From JADCCX01 sp031431475 (GTDB lineage Bacteria; Pseudomonadota; Alphaproteobacteria; Rhizobiales; Beijerinckiaceae): DNA of 64,000 bases. The stretch covers positions 70,281 to 134,280 of the forward strand of contig JANPDL010000022.1 of the NCBI GenBank assembly GCA_031431475.1, written 5' to 3'. A program made the translations under genes and the position numbers. Each line of letters begins with the position of its first letter. Positions within the stretch are counted from its first letter, which is position 1. The notes under the pieces were generated by a model. It did no database searches and was not told the DNA's origin. It saw nothing but the letters and a program-made list of their open reading frames with translations. Shown one piece after another: positions 1 through 9,731 of this stretch.

Positions 1-737
1 ATCAGCACGCCGATGCCGCGTGCCTTCAGGTGATGCACGAGATTCTGGATATCGCCGACTGCAATCGGGTCGATGCCCGCAAAAGGCTCGTCGAGCAGCA
101 TAAACTTGGGGCGACCGGCCAGTGCGCGGGCGATCTCGCAGCGGCGGCGCTCACCGCCGGACAACGCGATAGCGGGCGACTTGCGCAGCCGTGCGATGTT
201 GAACTCCTCAAGCAATTCGTCAAGCTGCTCTTCCCGGCGCTTGCGGTTGGGCTCCACCACTTCGAGCACAGCGCGGATATTGTCCTCAACAGACAGTCCG
301 CGAAAGATCGAGGCTTCCTGCGGTAGATAGCCGATGCCAAGGCGCGCGCGGCGATACATCGGCAGCGGTGTGATGTTGTTGCCTTCCAGCGTGACCTCAC
401 CCTCGTCCGCCTCCAGCAGGCCGGTGATCATGTAGAAGGCCGTCGTCTTGCCGGCTCCGTTGGGTCCCAGCAGACCGACAGCCTCGCCCTTCTTGACATT
501 GAGCGTGACGCCGTTGACGACACGGCGGCCCTTGAAACTCTTGCACAGGCCATGGGCGGACAGTGTATCTGCCCCACCAAGAACAAGAGGTGGCGGCGCG
601 GGACCTTGCGCTTCGGCAGGTAAAGTTATCTTTTCGCCGGAAAGCCCCTGGACCAGATCGTCCAGCATCGGGTCAGCCGGAGACACGGGCACCGCAGGAG
701 AAGGCGTCTGATTGCGTTTCCAGAATGGAAAATTCAC
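1..737 (-). CDS. lptB: LPS export ABC transporter ATP-binding protein LptB (C-terminus beyond left edge)
   Basis: ATPase of the LptBFGC complex that extracts lipopolysaccharide from the inner membrane and drives it across the periplasm. The reverse-strand frame is open to the left edge and reads a full ABC domain: Walker [10 protein letters not shown], the Q-loop region, signature LSGGERRR and Walker [13 protein letters not shown]. An N-terminal extension of about 60 residues precedes the usual LptB start. The first in-frame start after an upstream stop is a GTG at 737 with GGAA a few bases before it; an internal ATG at 668 would give a shorter protein. It lies 115 bp downstream of lptA, in the usual lptC-lptA-lptB order. 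Identity is secure; the start is uncertain and the last residues are missing. Confidence 0.93.
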   Translation of the reverse strand, partial: MNFPFWKRNQTPSPAVPVSPADPMLDDLVQGLSGEKITLPAEAQGPAPPPLVLGGADTLSAHGLCKSFKGRRVVNGVTLNVKKGEAVGLLGPNGAGKTTAFYMITGLLEADEGEVTLEGNNITPLPMYRRARLGIGYLPQEASIFRGLSVEDNIRAVLEVVEPNRKRREEQLDELLEEFNIARLRKSPAIALSGGERRRCEIARALAGRPKFMLLDEPFAGIDPIAVGDIQNLVHHLKARGIGVL

Positions 738-852
738 GAGGGTTGTTCCGTTTGAGACAACAGCACCTGTCCAGCAGAGCCGGATGCACCACGGGAAAGA
801 CCTAACGCGGAGTCATCCGCCATGCAAATGGCAACCGCGTAGTCCCGATGTG

Positions 853-1515
853 TCAATTTGTGGGCGCAGAGCCGTTGGTGCGCTTGGGCGGGGTCTTCGG
901 TTTGCCTTCATCCTGGCTGCCCGGCGTGAACACTCCCTGCACGCGCCCGTTGGGAGTGACGATGGTAGCGATGCCGGTTTCAGTATTGTAGGTCATGTGC
1001 TCGCCGCGCTGGATATTGGGGCCGTCAGCCACCACAGCACTGCCCGTCAATGTCACGATCTTGCCGATGGCATCATAGACCATCTTGTTGGATGTCATGG
1101 TCTGGGTACCATTGACCACGCTGACAGGCCCCGTGAATTCGATGCGCTTGAGCGCGCCATCCTGTGCGGCCTGATTGGACGCGGCAGGAGCGGTGCCTTC
1201 CTTCTTCTCCTGGGCCTTCTTGTTATCGTAGAAGATTGTCATCACGGTCGAACGTGTCGTAGCAGTTCCCCGCACTGCGATCACGTCGCCGCTGTAGACA
1301 GCCTTCTGTTCCTTGTCGAAAACCTCGAGCTTGTTGGCATCAATGCGGATCGGGTCCTTGGAATTGTTGCTGCCGAAGCCACCGAAAGGATCTGCCTTCT
1401 TGGGCGTCTCCGGTTTCTTTGCGGCCTGCGCCATGGCCTCGTTTGCCGGAAGCAGGGAGTTGCTACCGAGCACGATGGTGGCACAGGCTATCAACGGTTT
1501 GAAAAAGCGTGTCAT
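853..1515 (-). CDS. lptA: LPS transport periplasmic protein LptA
   Basis: Periplasmic bridge protein that carries LPS from LptC to the outer-membrane LptD/E complex. The 220-residue product has a Sec signal peptide (hydrophobic run to about residue 28, ending AMAQA), a short charged linker, then an OstA/LptA-type beta domain beginning near PIRIDANKLEVFD and continuing through YSGDVIAVRGTATTRS. Length fits the family; the C-terminal 30 residues are Lys/Pro-rich and disordered-looking. Its ATG overlaps the lptC stop (ATGA), so the two are translationally coupled. Assignment rests on sequence pattern plus conserved order with lptC and lptB. Confidence 0.93.
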   Translation of the reverse strand: MTRFFKPLIACATIVLGSNSLLPANEAMAQAAKKPETPKKADPFGGFGSNNSKDPIRIDANKLEVFDKEQKAVYSGDVIAVRGTATTRSTVMTIFYDNKKAQEKKEGTAPAASNQAAQDGALKRIEFTGPVSVVNGTQTMTSNKMVYDAIGKIVTLTGSAVVADGPNIQRGEHMTYNTETGIATIVTPNGRVQGVFTPGSQDEGKPKTPPKRTNGSAPTN

Positions 1516-2273
1516 TGCGTCGTGTCCCTGAGTTCGACCGGTTTTTTCGCTTCGCCCGAAATCGGTTCATCCTGCGGGATGAGGATCGAGCGCACCCGCC
1601 CCTCGAAAATGGCGTGCTTGCCGTTGTCGCGGACCTCGACACTATCGGCACTGATCGTGCCAGTCAGCGACCGCACGGTGACCGGCTCCGTCGAGATAAC
1701 ATCGCCGCTTTTCATGCTGACACGTGCCGAGAGCATGTCTGCCTCGTAGCCGGTGTCTGTCCGCAACCGGACATTGCCCTTGAGGTCCAGCCGGTCCGCC
1801 GTCTGGTCCATCCTGCCCCAGTCGGACGTCAGCCGTACGAACTTTTTGTCATCCTGCTCAAGGCGTGCCGTGAGCTTGTTCAGTTCCACCACGGAGGGCT
1901 GCTTCAGATCCTGAATCGCCTGAAAAGCCGTCACCTCATAGGCCTTGTTGTCCTTCTTGAAACCCGAAAGCTTGGGCGATTCCATCGTCACCTTGCTGCC
2001 GGAAACAGAAATGGGGCCGATCTTGACTTCCGCGACGGAGCGGGCGAACGGCGCCACCACACCCCACGCTATTGGGCCGAGCACGGCAGCGACACAGGTT
2101 ACAGGAATGGCCTTGCGCAAGAAGCGCACGCGCCTGCTGTGGCGCATCGCGGTGTCATAGGTACCGTCGTTCACAGGCATGGCGGAGAGAGCAGGCTGCG
2201 CCTGTCTACTTCCCATCCGTGCCCGCAATGCAGCGACCAGCTTCATGAACATCCCGAGATTATCAGTCTCCAT
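1512..2273 (-). CDS. lptC: LPS export system protein LptC
   Basis: Bitopic inner-membrane protein that receives LPS from LptBFG and hands it to LptA. One membrane segment (VTCVAAVLGPIAWGVVAPFA) follows a basic cytoplasmic tail, then a periplasmic LptC-type beta domain with motifs such as LTSDWGRMDQTADRLDLKGNV and a run ending EGRVRSILIPQDEPISG. I chose the ATG at 2273; the frame stays open to a TTG at 2336, only 6 bp from the rnd stop, and two further ATGs lie just downstream, so the start is not settled. The stop overlaps the lptA start by 4 bp. Placed between rnd and lptA as in other Hyphomicrobiales. Confidence 0.9.
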   Translation of the reverse strand: METDNLGMFMKLVAALRARMGSRQAQPALSAMPVNDGTYDTAMRHSRRVRFLRKAIPVTCVAAVLGPIAWGVVAPFARSVAEVKIGPISVSGSKVTMESPKLSGFKKDNKAYEVTAFQAIQDLKQPSVVELNKLTARLEQDDKKFVRLTSDWGRMDQTADRLDLKGNVRLRTDTGYEADMLSARVSMKSGDVISTEPVTVRSLTGTISADSVEVRDNGKHAIFEGRVRSILIPQDEPISGEAKKPVELRDTTQ

Positions 2274-2342
2274 CGTTACATCAGATGGAATGGCGAAGTT
2301 ATGGCAGAAATATTGAGTTTTGGTCTCTTTTTTCAACCCACA

Positions 2343-2972
2343 TCAGCTGTGCGCGAAAATATCCGCTTCCGGCCAGCCCAGCAAATCAAGTTTCGCCCGC
2401 GTCGGCAGGAAACTGAAACACGATTTCGCGATCTCTGTGCGGCCTTCGCGAGCCAGCATTACATCCAGTTTGGCGCGCAGTTCATGCAGGTGCAGCACGT
2501 CCGATGCCGCATAGGTCAGCTGCGCATCGGTGAATTGTGCTGCACCCCAGTCGGATGATTGCTGCTGCTTGGACAGCTCGGTTCCCGTCAGTTCCTTCAC
2601 CAGATCCTTGAGTCCGTGGCGGTCTGTGAAGGTGCGGGTCAGGCGCGAGGCGATCTTGGTGCAGTAGATCGGCCCGGTGACCACCCCGAAACTGTTCAGC
2701 AGCACCGCCACATCGAAGCGCGCGAAGTGGAAAATCTTCACGACATTGCGGTCTTTCAGCAGCTTCACGAGGTTGGGAGCCTTTTTCTGTCCCGCCAAAT
2801 TCTTGCCCGCCATGATCTGCACGACATGGGCATTCCCGTCGCCGGCCGAGAGCTGCACGGCGCAAAGCCGGTCACGATGAGGGTTCAGCCCCATGGTTTC
2901 GGTATCGATTGCAACCGCCGCGCCGAAATCGACACCGTCCGGCAGATCGCCCTTGTGGTAATGGATGGTCAT
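2343..2972 (-). CDS. rnd: Ribonuclease D, short form (3'-5' exonuclease domain only)
   Basis: DEDDy-type 3'-5' exoribonuclease acting in stable-RNA processing. The 209-residue product contains exonuclease motif I (AIDTETMGLNPHRD), motif II around KIFHFARFDVAVL, and motif III with the catalytic Tyr/Asp in LTYAASDVLHLHEL. It lacks the two HRDC domains of E. coli RNase D (about 375 residues), which is normal for the short alphaproteobacterial form. The frame extends further upstream, but the ATG at 2972 (MTIHYHKGDLPDG) matches the family N-terminus. It sits 68 bp after addB and just ahead of lptC. Confidence 0.9.
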   Translation of the reverse strand: MTIHYHKGDLPDGVDFGAAVAIDTETMGLNPHRDRLCAVQLSAGDGNAHVVQIMAGKNLAGQKKAPNLVKLLKDRNVVKIFHFARFDVAVLLNSFGVVTGPIYCTKIASRLTRTFTDRHGLKDLVKELTGTELSKQQQSSDWGAAQFTDAQLTYAASDVLHLHELRAKLDVMLAREGRTEIAKSCFSFLPTRAKLDLLGWPEADIFAHS

Positions 2973-3040
2973 GGAACAGCCCGTTGTTTCAGATGATTCT
3001 GACGCTGTAGCGGCTTCGGCACCAAGCGTCCAATAGCAGG

Positions 3041-6000
3041 TTAGTCTCCAGCCTCCGCTATCCATTCCTTGACGCGTGCGAGATGATCATAATCGCCACC
3101 GTCGCGGGCTTTCTCGATCATGCGGCGCGAGAGGAAACCGTCCTCCTTGCGGCGGAGTTTGTCGAGTGCGTGCTTCAGGGCTTCGATATGGCGCTGTGCC
3201 GCCGTGAGGATATCCTCGTCCTCAAGCGTTATGGCAGTCTCGCGCGGATCGGTGCCAACTTTCACGTAGAAGATGCTATTGATGCCGCCAGCCTGCACAT
3301 CGTCGAATCCACCTTTCGCCGCTATGGCAGCCATCAGCGTCAGCTGCGGCTCAAGACTGAGTTTGACCTGTTTCGCCGAAGGAGGATTGCCGCTCTTGTA
3401 ATCAAGGATCACAAGCCCGCCATCCGCCGCAGTATCAATGCGGTCTGCCTGCGCACGCAGCTTGAACATGGTTCCGTCTGCTAGTGGGAAGGACAGCGAT
3501 CCGCTTGTTTCGACGGCGCTGCTCGCAATGCTGCCTCGCCGCGCCTGTTCCCAGTCCACGAACCATTCCGCGACTTTCTCGAACACCGGCCACCAAAAGG
3601 CGCTGACTGATTCGATGTGCCTGTAGGGCGCAAATCCGGTTTCGCCTCGCGCCATCAAGTCCGCCAGCGGATCATCCGGCCACGCCTGCTGCGACGCCTT
3701 GATGAATCCGGCCAGAACTTCGTGAATGATCGTGCCACGATCGCGCGCATCGACACTGGATTCCATTGGCTCCAGCGCTTGCAGCCCGAGTACATGCCGG
3801 GCGTAGATCGCATAGGGATCACGCACCAGCGTGGCGATCTCGGTGACGGAGAGCGACTTTGGCTGCAGCGCCGCATCTGGCTTCGGATTGGGCCGCTCTG
3901 CCGTTGGCACCACCGGGGCCTCGTCCATCGCAGCCGCAGCCTCGATCAGCCACTGACCGCGCGCACGCATCGCTTTGGCCGCATTCTCGCCGACGAAGGC
4001 ATCAAGCCGACGCAAGAACCGCGATGCCACCATGGGCGTGCCTTCCACCGTCATGGCGCGGGCGATGATGGCTTCCGGCGCGCCCAGGGCTTGTCCAAAA
4101 TCATGGGCGCTCTGGCCGATACGCCGCTCGGGCGAGGACAAGCCAAGCTCGGCCCGCATTCTGCGGTTGAGGAACGGGTCGGTGCGCACTTCAGGCGGCC
4201 AGATGCTTTCGTTGAGGCCACCCACAACGATGCGGTCGGCCTCCATCAGCCGCGCTTCGAGAAGTCCCCAGATCTTGATGCGGCCCTGCACAGGTTGTGC
4301 CGGCGAAATCATCTCTCCCGCGATCAGCATATCGAACAAAGCGGCATAATCCGCGAAAGAGATTGCCGGATTGGAGCCGGTGGCAAGAAGCTGATCAAAC
4401 ACCCGGCCCAGCGCCACGGCATCCGCGCCTGTGGCGGCACGGTCGCCAGCGAGAGCTTCGAGGGCTTGCATGTGTGACTTCGCGAGACGCGACAGTGGAT
4501 GCGTCTTCTCCACCAGCGCGGCCAACGGCTGCATGGCGATCAGGAAAGCGGCAAGCAGAGCTTTTGCCTGTTCGAGTTCCTCAGTTGATATTCTCGCGAG
4601 TGGCACCGGCGCATGGTGGTGATTGATACGGTCCTCCGCATCATCCAGCGAAGCGGCGATGCCAGCGAGCCCCTGCCCCAGATCATGGCCGCGCAAACCG
4701 GTGATCTCAAAAACACGCGCTGCTTCCGGCGCTCCGATGAACAGACAGGGATGTGACAGCACCGCCATCGTCGAAGTCGCGGTGAAATCCTCTGTGACAG
4801 CACGGGCTACCAGCCGCGCAAAAGCCCCTAGGGGAGAGGCATCCAGCGGTGTTCCCGCTGAATCATCCGCAGCAATGCCCCAGCGCCGCAATTCCATCGA
4901 CACACGCTGCGCCAGGGCCCGGTCCGGCGTGACCAGAGCGGCGGTCTTGCCGTCCGTTTCCAGCACCTCGCGCAGCGCAACCGCAATGGAGAGCGCTTCG
5001 CTGCGCTCATCCGGCGCTTCGATGACACTGACATTGTTGAGGCCGTCGGACAGCGCGGCAGCAAGATCACGGCGCATCGCGGGCCAGTCGTCGGTGGCCT
5101 CAGCCGCCCGCGACGCGGCATGGACCAGGCCTGTGCGGTGCAACAGTGGTTCCGGCGAAACTCCGATTTCGTCCACGCCCTCCCGCTCCACACCAAGACG
5201 GGACAGCAACCGTTTGAGCGCGGCCTGCGGATGGCCGGGCTGCGCCGCGCCGGGGTCCGGCTGATCTGCCACCAGGGTCCAGCCGCGTTCATCCATCGAC
5301 TTGTCGAGACCTGGCAGGACAACGACGCCATTGGGCAGCCGCGAAATGGCGGCAAGCAAACCCGCCGTGGCTGGCACCGTGCCGGTGGAGCCAGCCGCAA
5401 TGACAGGATGCTGAGGTCGCTCGCGCTTCAGGCGTTCGGCCTCGGCCGTGAGCAGGCGGTTGAGCCGTGTCGAGGGATCAAGCTGGCCCAGTTCTTTCAG
5501 AGCCTGCGGCCATGCCTCGCCTGCGATGGCGAGAAAGTCCCGCGTCATCGACCAGTATTCATCGAACTGACCCGGCGCGAGAGCACTGACCCGGTGCCAG
5601 TCCACGCCCTCGATGGCGAATTCGTCGATGAGGCTGGCGAGATCCCCGGAGAGAGCAAAACTATCAGCAAAACCGCCGCCGATGGTGAACCCGTCACCCG
5701 CAGCCGCCAGTTTCTGCATGTCCCGGCTGTTGCGCCATCCCTCGATCAGGCTGGTCAGCAACAGGCGGCGCTCAAGATCGCCTATGGCAGGCGGGATATC
5801 CGTATCAGCGCTAAAGGCCTCTGGTGTGAGGATGGCACGTTCTTCAAGATCGGACGGATCACCCAGCGGCACAATGCGCGGCAGAAGCACGGCGCGGGGT
5901 TGCAGCCGCTCGGCGAAAGCATGCGCCAGCGCGCGGGCAGCGCGCCGTGTGGGAACATAGATCGTGGCGCTGGAGTAATCCCGCTCACCTTGAGGAAAGC

Positions 6001-6088
6001 GGACGCCGAGACTGCCGTCCATGCAGGCCGCGACAAGCGTGGTGAGAAAGGGCGCACCGGGCGCTATCGTCTTGACATTGCGGCTCAC
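3041..6088 (-). CDS. addB: Double-strand break repair protein AddB
   Basis: Second subunit of the AddAB helicase-nuclease that resects double-strand breaks for RecA. The 1015-residue protein has the degenerate superfamily-I helicase-like N-terminus (IYVPTRRAARALAHAF near residue 45) and a C-terminal PD-(D/E)XK nuclease domain with ADRID followed by LVILDYKSGNPPS. The start is GTG, overlapping the stop of the upstream nucleotidyltransferase as GTGA. The usual partner addA is not next to it: 68 bp downstream the next gene is rnd. AddB cannot work without AddA, so addA should lie elsewhere. Family assignment is firm from length, C-terminal nuclease and gene pairing. Confidence 0.93.
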   Translation of the reverse strand: MSRNVKTIAPGAPFLTTLVAACMDGSLGVRFPQGERDYSSATIYVPTRRAARALAHAFAERLQPRAVLLPRIVPLGDPSDLEERAILTPEAFSADTDIPPAIGDLERRLLLTSLIEGWRNSRDMQKLAAAGDGFTIGGGFADSFALSGDLASLIDEFAIEGVDWHRVSALAPGQFDEYWSMTRDFLAIAGEAWPQALKELGQLDPSTRLNRLLTAEAERLKRERPQHPVIAAGSTGTVPATAGLLAAISRLPNGVVVLPGLDKSMDERGWTLVADQPDPGAAQPGHPQAALKRLLSRLGVEREGVDEIGVSPEPLLHRTGLVHAASRAAEATDDWPAMRRDLAAALSDGLNNVSVIEAPDERSEALSIAVALREVLETDGKTAALVTPDRALAQRVSMELRRWGIAADDSAGTPLDASPLGAFARLVARAVTEDFTATSTMAVLSHPCLFIGAPEAARVFEITGLRGHDLGQGLAGIAASLDDAEDRINHHHAPVPLARISTEELEQAKALLAAFLIAMQPLAALVEKTHPLSRLAKSHMQALEALAGDRAATGADAVALGRVFDQLLATGSNPAISFADYAALFDMLIAGEMISPAQPVQGRIKIWGLLEARLMEADRIVVGGLNESIWPPEVRTDPFLNRRMRAELGLSSPERRIGQSAHDFGQALGAPEAIIARAMTVEGTPMVASRFLRRLDAFVGENAAKAMRARGQWLIEAAAAMDEAPVVPTAERPNPKPDAALQPKSLSVTEIATLVRDPYAIYARHVLGLQALEPMESSVDARDRGTIIHEVLAGFIKASQQAWPDDPLADLMARGETGFAPYRHIESVSAFWWPVFEKVAEWFVDWEQARRGSIASSAVETSGSLSFPLADGTMFKLRAQADRIDTAADGGLVILDYKSGNPPSAKQVKLSLEPQLTLMAAIAAKGGFDDVQAGGINSIFYVKVGTDPRETAITLEDEDILTAAQRHIEALKHALDKLRRKEDGFLSRRMIEKARDGGDYDHLARVKEWIAEAGD

Positions 6089-6813
6089 CGGGCACTCCGC
6101 CGAATGGCCGCCTCGGCCTCAGGAATTGCATCGGGCGTGCCGACGTGCATCCAGATGCCGTCGAGCCGCAACCCGTGCAGGCGGCCCTTGTCTGCGGCTT
6201 CATCGAACAGCTTGTTCAGCGAAAAAATATCCGGCTTGCCCGCGAACAATTCCGGCTTCCAGATGCCCGCACCCGCATACACAAAGGGTGTCACCTCGGA
6301 TCGGGCGGCGCGGCGAAGACGACCGTTCTGGTCCATGGCAAAATCACCCCGGTTGCCCCAGCCTGTGGCGCTGGAGGAATGGGCAAGGAGCAGCAGGATA
6401 TCCATGGTCTCAGGATTCCACTGCTCGCGCAGGCGGTTGAGGCTTGGCTGCGGGCCATCCACCCAGATCGCATCGGCGTTGAGGATGAAAAACGGCCCCT
6501 TGCCCAGATGCGGCATTGCCTTTTTAACGCCACCGCCGGAATCGAGCAGACCTGCGCGTTCGTCGGAAATGGTGACGCGGGGCTGCCTCACCGCCTTCAC
6601 ATGTGCTTCCATCTGGTCCGCCAGATAATGCACGTTGACCACTGCATCGGTCACGCCGCCATCGCGGCAATAATCGAAAATGTAATCCACCAGTGCCTTG
6701 CCCGCCACCTTGATCAGCGGCTTGGGCATTATATCAGTGATGGGCCGCATGCGCGTGCCAAGTCCTGCAGCAAGCACCATGGCGTGATTGATGGGGTGAG
6801 GGCTTTGGGGCAT
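6085..6813 (-). CDS. Nucleotidyltransferase family protein (MurU / mannose-1-P guanylyltransferase-like)
   Basis: NTP_transferase-fold enzyme predicted to couple a sugar 1-phosphate to a nucleotide. The signature AMVLAAGLGTRMRPIT (residues 11-26) and KPLIKVAGKALVDY are the nucleotide-binding loop and signature of this superfamily; FILNADAIWVDG carries the metal-binding Asp. Length (242) fits the MurU-like group, which transfers UMP to MurNAc-1-phosphate in peptidoglycan recycling. In many Hyphomicrobiales this gene stands between a sugar kinase/phosphotransferase and addB; here the kinase is absent and xseA lies 6 bp upstream. Substrate is not proven by sequence alone. Confidence 0.85.
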   Translation of the reverse strand: MPQSPHPINHAMVLAAGLGTRMRPITDIMPKPLIKVAGKALVDYIFDYCRDGGVTDAVVNVHYLADQMEAHVKAVRQPRVTISDERAGLLDSGGGVKKAMPHLGKGPFFILNADAIWVDGPQPSLNRLREQWNPETMDILLLLAHSSSATGWGNRGDFAMDQNGRLRRAARSEVTPFVYAGAGIWKPELFAGKPDIFSLNKLFDEAADKGRLHGLRLDGIWMHVGTPDAIPEAEAAIRRSAR

Positions 6814-6819
6814 CGGGGT

Positions 6820-8316
6820 TCAACCAAAGAGATCGGTTTGGGGCTTTTCGTCCAGTGGCTTGTGTTTCGGAGCCTGCGGTTTGCCGCCCACAACAGCGCC
6901 GAATGACCCGTCCGCGACCCGCACGGTGATGGCGCTGCCAACCGCTGCCGCAGCCACGGTGCGCACGGGCTGGCCCTTTTCATTCAGGACAAGCGCAAAG
7001 CCGCGCTCCAGCACGCCTTCGTAGCTATAGCCCCGGAGCAGTTTCGCAGCAGTGTCCAGCCGGTCGCTGCGGCGCTGGAACTGGCGACGGAGTGCAGGAA
7101 GCATGCGAATTTCAAGCGCCGCGACTTTCTCGCGATCGCGTGCAATCCCGGTTGTGGCCCGCGACAATCGCCCCTGTAAGGCATTGATCAGCCGGTCTGA
7201 AACGGATTCCAGCTTGCCACGCCTTTTGGCCAGTTCCGAGCGCGGTGATCTGTTTTCGAGACGGTTGCCAAGCCGCGAAAGGACGATCCGGCGGGTGTCG
7301 AGTCCGGCCTTTAGCCCGGATGGCAGCCGCTGGATTGCCACATCCAGCCGCTGCCTCGGTTGCGCCAGCAGGTTCTCGGGTGTCGGCATGGCTCGCGCCG
7401 TGGCGCGGAGTTCTGTTTTGCGGCGCTCCACCAGACGCCGCAATCCGCCACTGAGCCGTGCGCCCAGATCGCCCGTGGTCGCCAGCAGTTCAGCTCGAAC
7501 CGGCACGATCATCTCCGCTGCGCCCGTCGGTGTCGGCGCACGCAGGTCAGCCACGTAGTCGATGAGTGTCGTATCCGTTTCGTGTCCGACGGCTGAGACC
7601 AGCGGAATGTTGCTTTCGGCAGCGGCACGCACCACCGCCTCATCGTTGAAGCCCCAGAGGTCTTCGAGCGAACCGCCGCCCCGCGCCACGATGATCACAT
7701 CCGGCCTCGGGATCGGACCGCCCGGTTCAATTGCGTTGAAGCCGCGAATACCCGCCGCCACTTCTGCAGGGCTCGATTCTCCCTGCACCCGCACAGGCCA
7801 GACCAGCACATGCAGCGGAAAACGGTCTTCGATGCGGTGGATGATATCGCGGATCACGGCCCCTGTGGGCGAGGTCACCACACCGATGACGGCGGGCAGA
7901 TAGGGCAGCATCTGCTTGCGCGCCGGATCGAACAGGCCTTCCGCTGCGAGCCGCTTGCGGCGCTCTTCCAGCTGCGCCAGCAATGCGCCGACGCCTGCGG
8001 GCTCCATGGATTCCACGATCAGCTGGTATTTAGACGAGCCCGGAAAGGTCGAGACCTTGCCGGTGGCGATGACCTCCAGCCCTTCTTCAGGCCGCGTCTT
8101 CATGCGTCCGAAGACGCCTTTCCAGATCACGGCATCGATCTTGGCGGACTGGTCTTTCAGACCAAAATAGACATGGCCCGACGCCGACGGCCCGCGATAT
8201 CCCGAGATTTCGCCGCGCACCCGCACATAGCCGAAGGCGTCCTCGACCGTGCGCTTGATGGCGCCAGCAAGGTCCGAGACCGAGATTTCAGGCAGGTTGT
8301 TCGTCGTTTCCGTCAT
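6820..8316 (-). CDS. xseA: Exodeoxyribonuclease VII large subunit XseA
   Basis: Catalytic large subunit of exonuclease VII, which degrades single-stranded DNA bidirectionally. N-terminal OB fold (FGYVRVRGEISGYRG through VYFGLKD), central catalytic domain with GVVTSPTGAVIRDI and the glycine-rich IIVARGGGSLEDLWGFNDE, then the long coiled-coil region rich in Arg/Leu that binds XseB. 498 residues is usual. It is divergent from purD with 85 bp between start codons, a conserved alphaproteobacterial arrangement. The ATG at 8316 gives the expected N-terminus. XseB is not encoded nearby. Confidence 0.96.
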   Translation of the reverse strand: MTETTNNLPEISVSDLAGAIKRTVEDAFGYVRVRGEISGYRGPSASGHVYFGLKDQSAKIDAVIWKGVFGRMKTRPEEGLEVIATGKVSTFPGSSKYQLIVESMEPAGVGALLAQLEERRKRLAAEGLFDPARKQMLPYLPAVIGVVTSPTGAVIRDIIHRIEDRFPLHVLVWPVRVQGESSPAEVAAGIRGFNAIEPGGPIPRPDVIIVARGGGSLEDLWGFNDEAVVRAAAESNIPLVSAVGHETDTTLIDYVADLRAPTPTGAAEMIVPVRAELLATTGDLGARLSGGLRRLVERRKTELRATARAMPTPENLLAQPRQRLDVAIQRLPSGLKAGLDTRRIVLSRLGNRLENRSPRSELAKRRGKLESVSDRLINALQGRLSRATTGIARDREKVAALEIRMLPALRRQFQRRSDRLDTAAKLLRGYSYEGVLERGFALVLNEKGQPVRTVAAAAVGSAITVRVADGSFGAVVGGKPQAPKHKPLDEKPQTDLFG

Positions 8317-8401
8317 GGCTCACAGGCTTGTGTTTCTCTCTGTAGAACGCTGCGGGATTCGGTGCTAGGCCCGTCCGCGATCCAGACCACAGGGAATTGC
8401 C

Positions 8402-9664
8402 ATGAACGTGCTCCTCATCGGTTCCGGCGGGCGCGAACATGCGCTTGCATCTGCCACCTCCCGCAGCCCGCTGCTGACGAAGCTTTTCATTGCGCCGGGC
8501 AACCCTGGAACGGCGGAATGCGGCGAGAATGTCGTGATCGATATCGCGGACCACCGCGCGGTGCTGGATTTCTGCCGCCTCATGCGCATCGGCTTCGTTG
8601 TGGTCGGCCCTGAAGGACCACTTGTTGCCGGCCTGGCCGATGATCTGCGTGCAGGCGGCATTAAGGTATTCGGACACAGCCGCGCAGCCGCGCAGCTTGA
8701 GGGCTCGAAGGCCTTCACCAAGATGATCTGCGATGCAGCAAACATCCCGACCGCTGCCTATGGTCGCTTCAGCGATGCTGTGGCAGCCAAAGCCTACATC
8801 CGTAAACAGGGCACGCCCATCGTGGTAAAATACGATGGCCTCGCGGCAGGCAAGGGCGTCGTCGTGGCCATGACGGTCGAAGAGGCGGAAACGGCAATCG
8901 ACGACATGTTCGCAGGCCTGTTCGGCGATGCGGAGGTTGTCATCGAGGAGTTCATGGAAGGAGAGGAGGTGAGCTTCTTCGCCCTTGTCCATGGTGAGCA
9001 GGTGCTGCCACTTGCCGCAGCTCAGGACCACAAGCGGGTGGGAGATGGCGACACCGGCCCCAACACAGGCGGCATGGGGGCCTATTCGCCCGCACCTGTG
9101 TTTACGGACGCGATGCAGGCCGATGTCATGGAGCGCATCATTCGCCCTACCGCACGGGTGATGGCGCAGAAGGGCATGCCCTGCGACGGCGTTCTGTTTG
9201 CGGGCCTCATGATCACGCAGGATGGCACCAAGCTGATCGAATACAACGCCCGCTTTGGTGACCCCGAATGTCAGGTGCTGATGCTACGCCTGAGGGATGA
9301 TCTGCTGACGCTGTTGCTGGCCTGCGCCGATGGCCAGCTCGACAGGGTCAGCGTCCGCTTCCGGCCTGAGCCAGCACTCACCGTGGTGATTGCAGCACAG
9401 GGTTATCCCGGAGAACCACTGAAAGGGACCGAGATTCGCGGGATAGACAAAGCCTCCGCAATGGATGGCGTCACTGTTTTCCATGCAGGTACGAAGATGA
9501 GCGACGGCAAGCTGATCGCCAACGGCGGACGTGTGTTGAACATCTCCGCCACGGGCAAGACGGTGGCAGAGGCCCGCGCCCGTGCTTATGCGGCGGTGGA
9601 TGCCATCGACTGGCCAGAAGGTTTCTGCCGACGGGATATTGCCTGGCGGGCAACACAGGGTTGA
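8402..9664 (+). CDS. purD: Phosphoribosylamine--glycine ligase PurD (GAR synthetase)
   Basis: ATP-dependent ligation of glycine to 5-phosphoribosylamine, second step of purine synthesis. The 420-residue sequence starts [16 protein letters not shown], the typical PurD N-terminal fold, and continues with an ATP-grasp domain: [29 protein letters not shown], and the signature region [19 protein letters not shown]. The metal-ligand motif [12 protein letters not shown] is intact. It is a full-length, ordinary copy divergent from xseA; only about 60 bp separates it from the next gene downstream, so readthrough into the hydrolase-patatin pair is possible. Confidence 0.97.
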   Translation: MNVLLIGSGGREHALASATSRSPLLTKLFIAPGNPGTAECGENVVIDIADHRAVLDFCRLMRIGFVVVGPEGPLVAGLADDLRAGGIKVFGHSRAAAQLEGSKAFTKMICDAANIPTAAYGRFSDAVAAKAYIRKQGTPIVVKYDGLAAGKGVVVAMTVEEAETAIDDMFAGLFGDAEVVIEEFMEGEEVSFFALVHGEQVLPLAAAQDHKRVGDGDTGPNTGGMGAYSPAPVFTDAMQADVMERIIRPTARVMAQKGMPCDGVLFAGLMITQDGTKLIEYNARFGDPECQVLMLRLRDDLLTLLLACADGQLDRVSVRFRPEPALTVVIAAQGYPGEPLKGTEIRGIDKASAMDGVTVFHAGTKMSDGKLIANGGRVLNISATGKTVAEARARAYAAVDAIDWPEGFCRRDIAWRATQG

Positions 9665-9695
9665 TCTTGATCGACCGCACTGCCACCTTCCGTTC

Positions 9696-9731
9696 ACTGG
9701 AGCACTGCCATTAACTGGAGCACTGCCATGT
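9696..9731 (+). repeat. Tandem 18-bp duplication spanning a ribosome binding site and start codon
   Basis: Two adjacent 18-bp units, each beginning ACTGGAGCACTGCCAT. The first copy continues TA (reads ATT where a start would be), the second continues GT and supplies the real ATG at 9728. Each copy carries a CTGGAG Shine-Dalgarno-like core, so ribosomes could load at either. Directly visible in the sequence. Confidence 0.85.
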
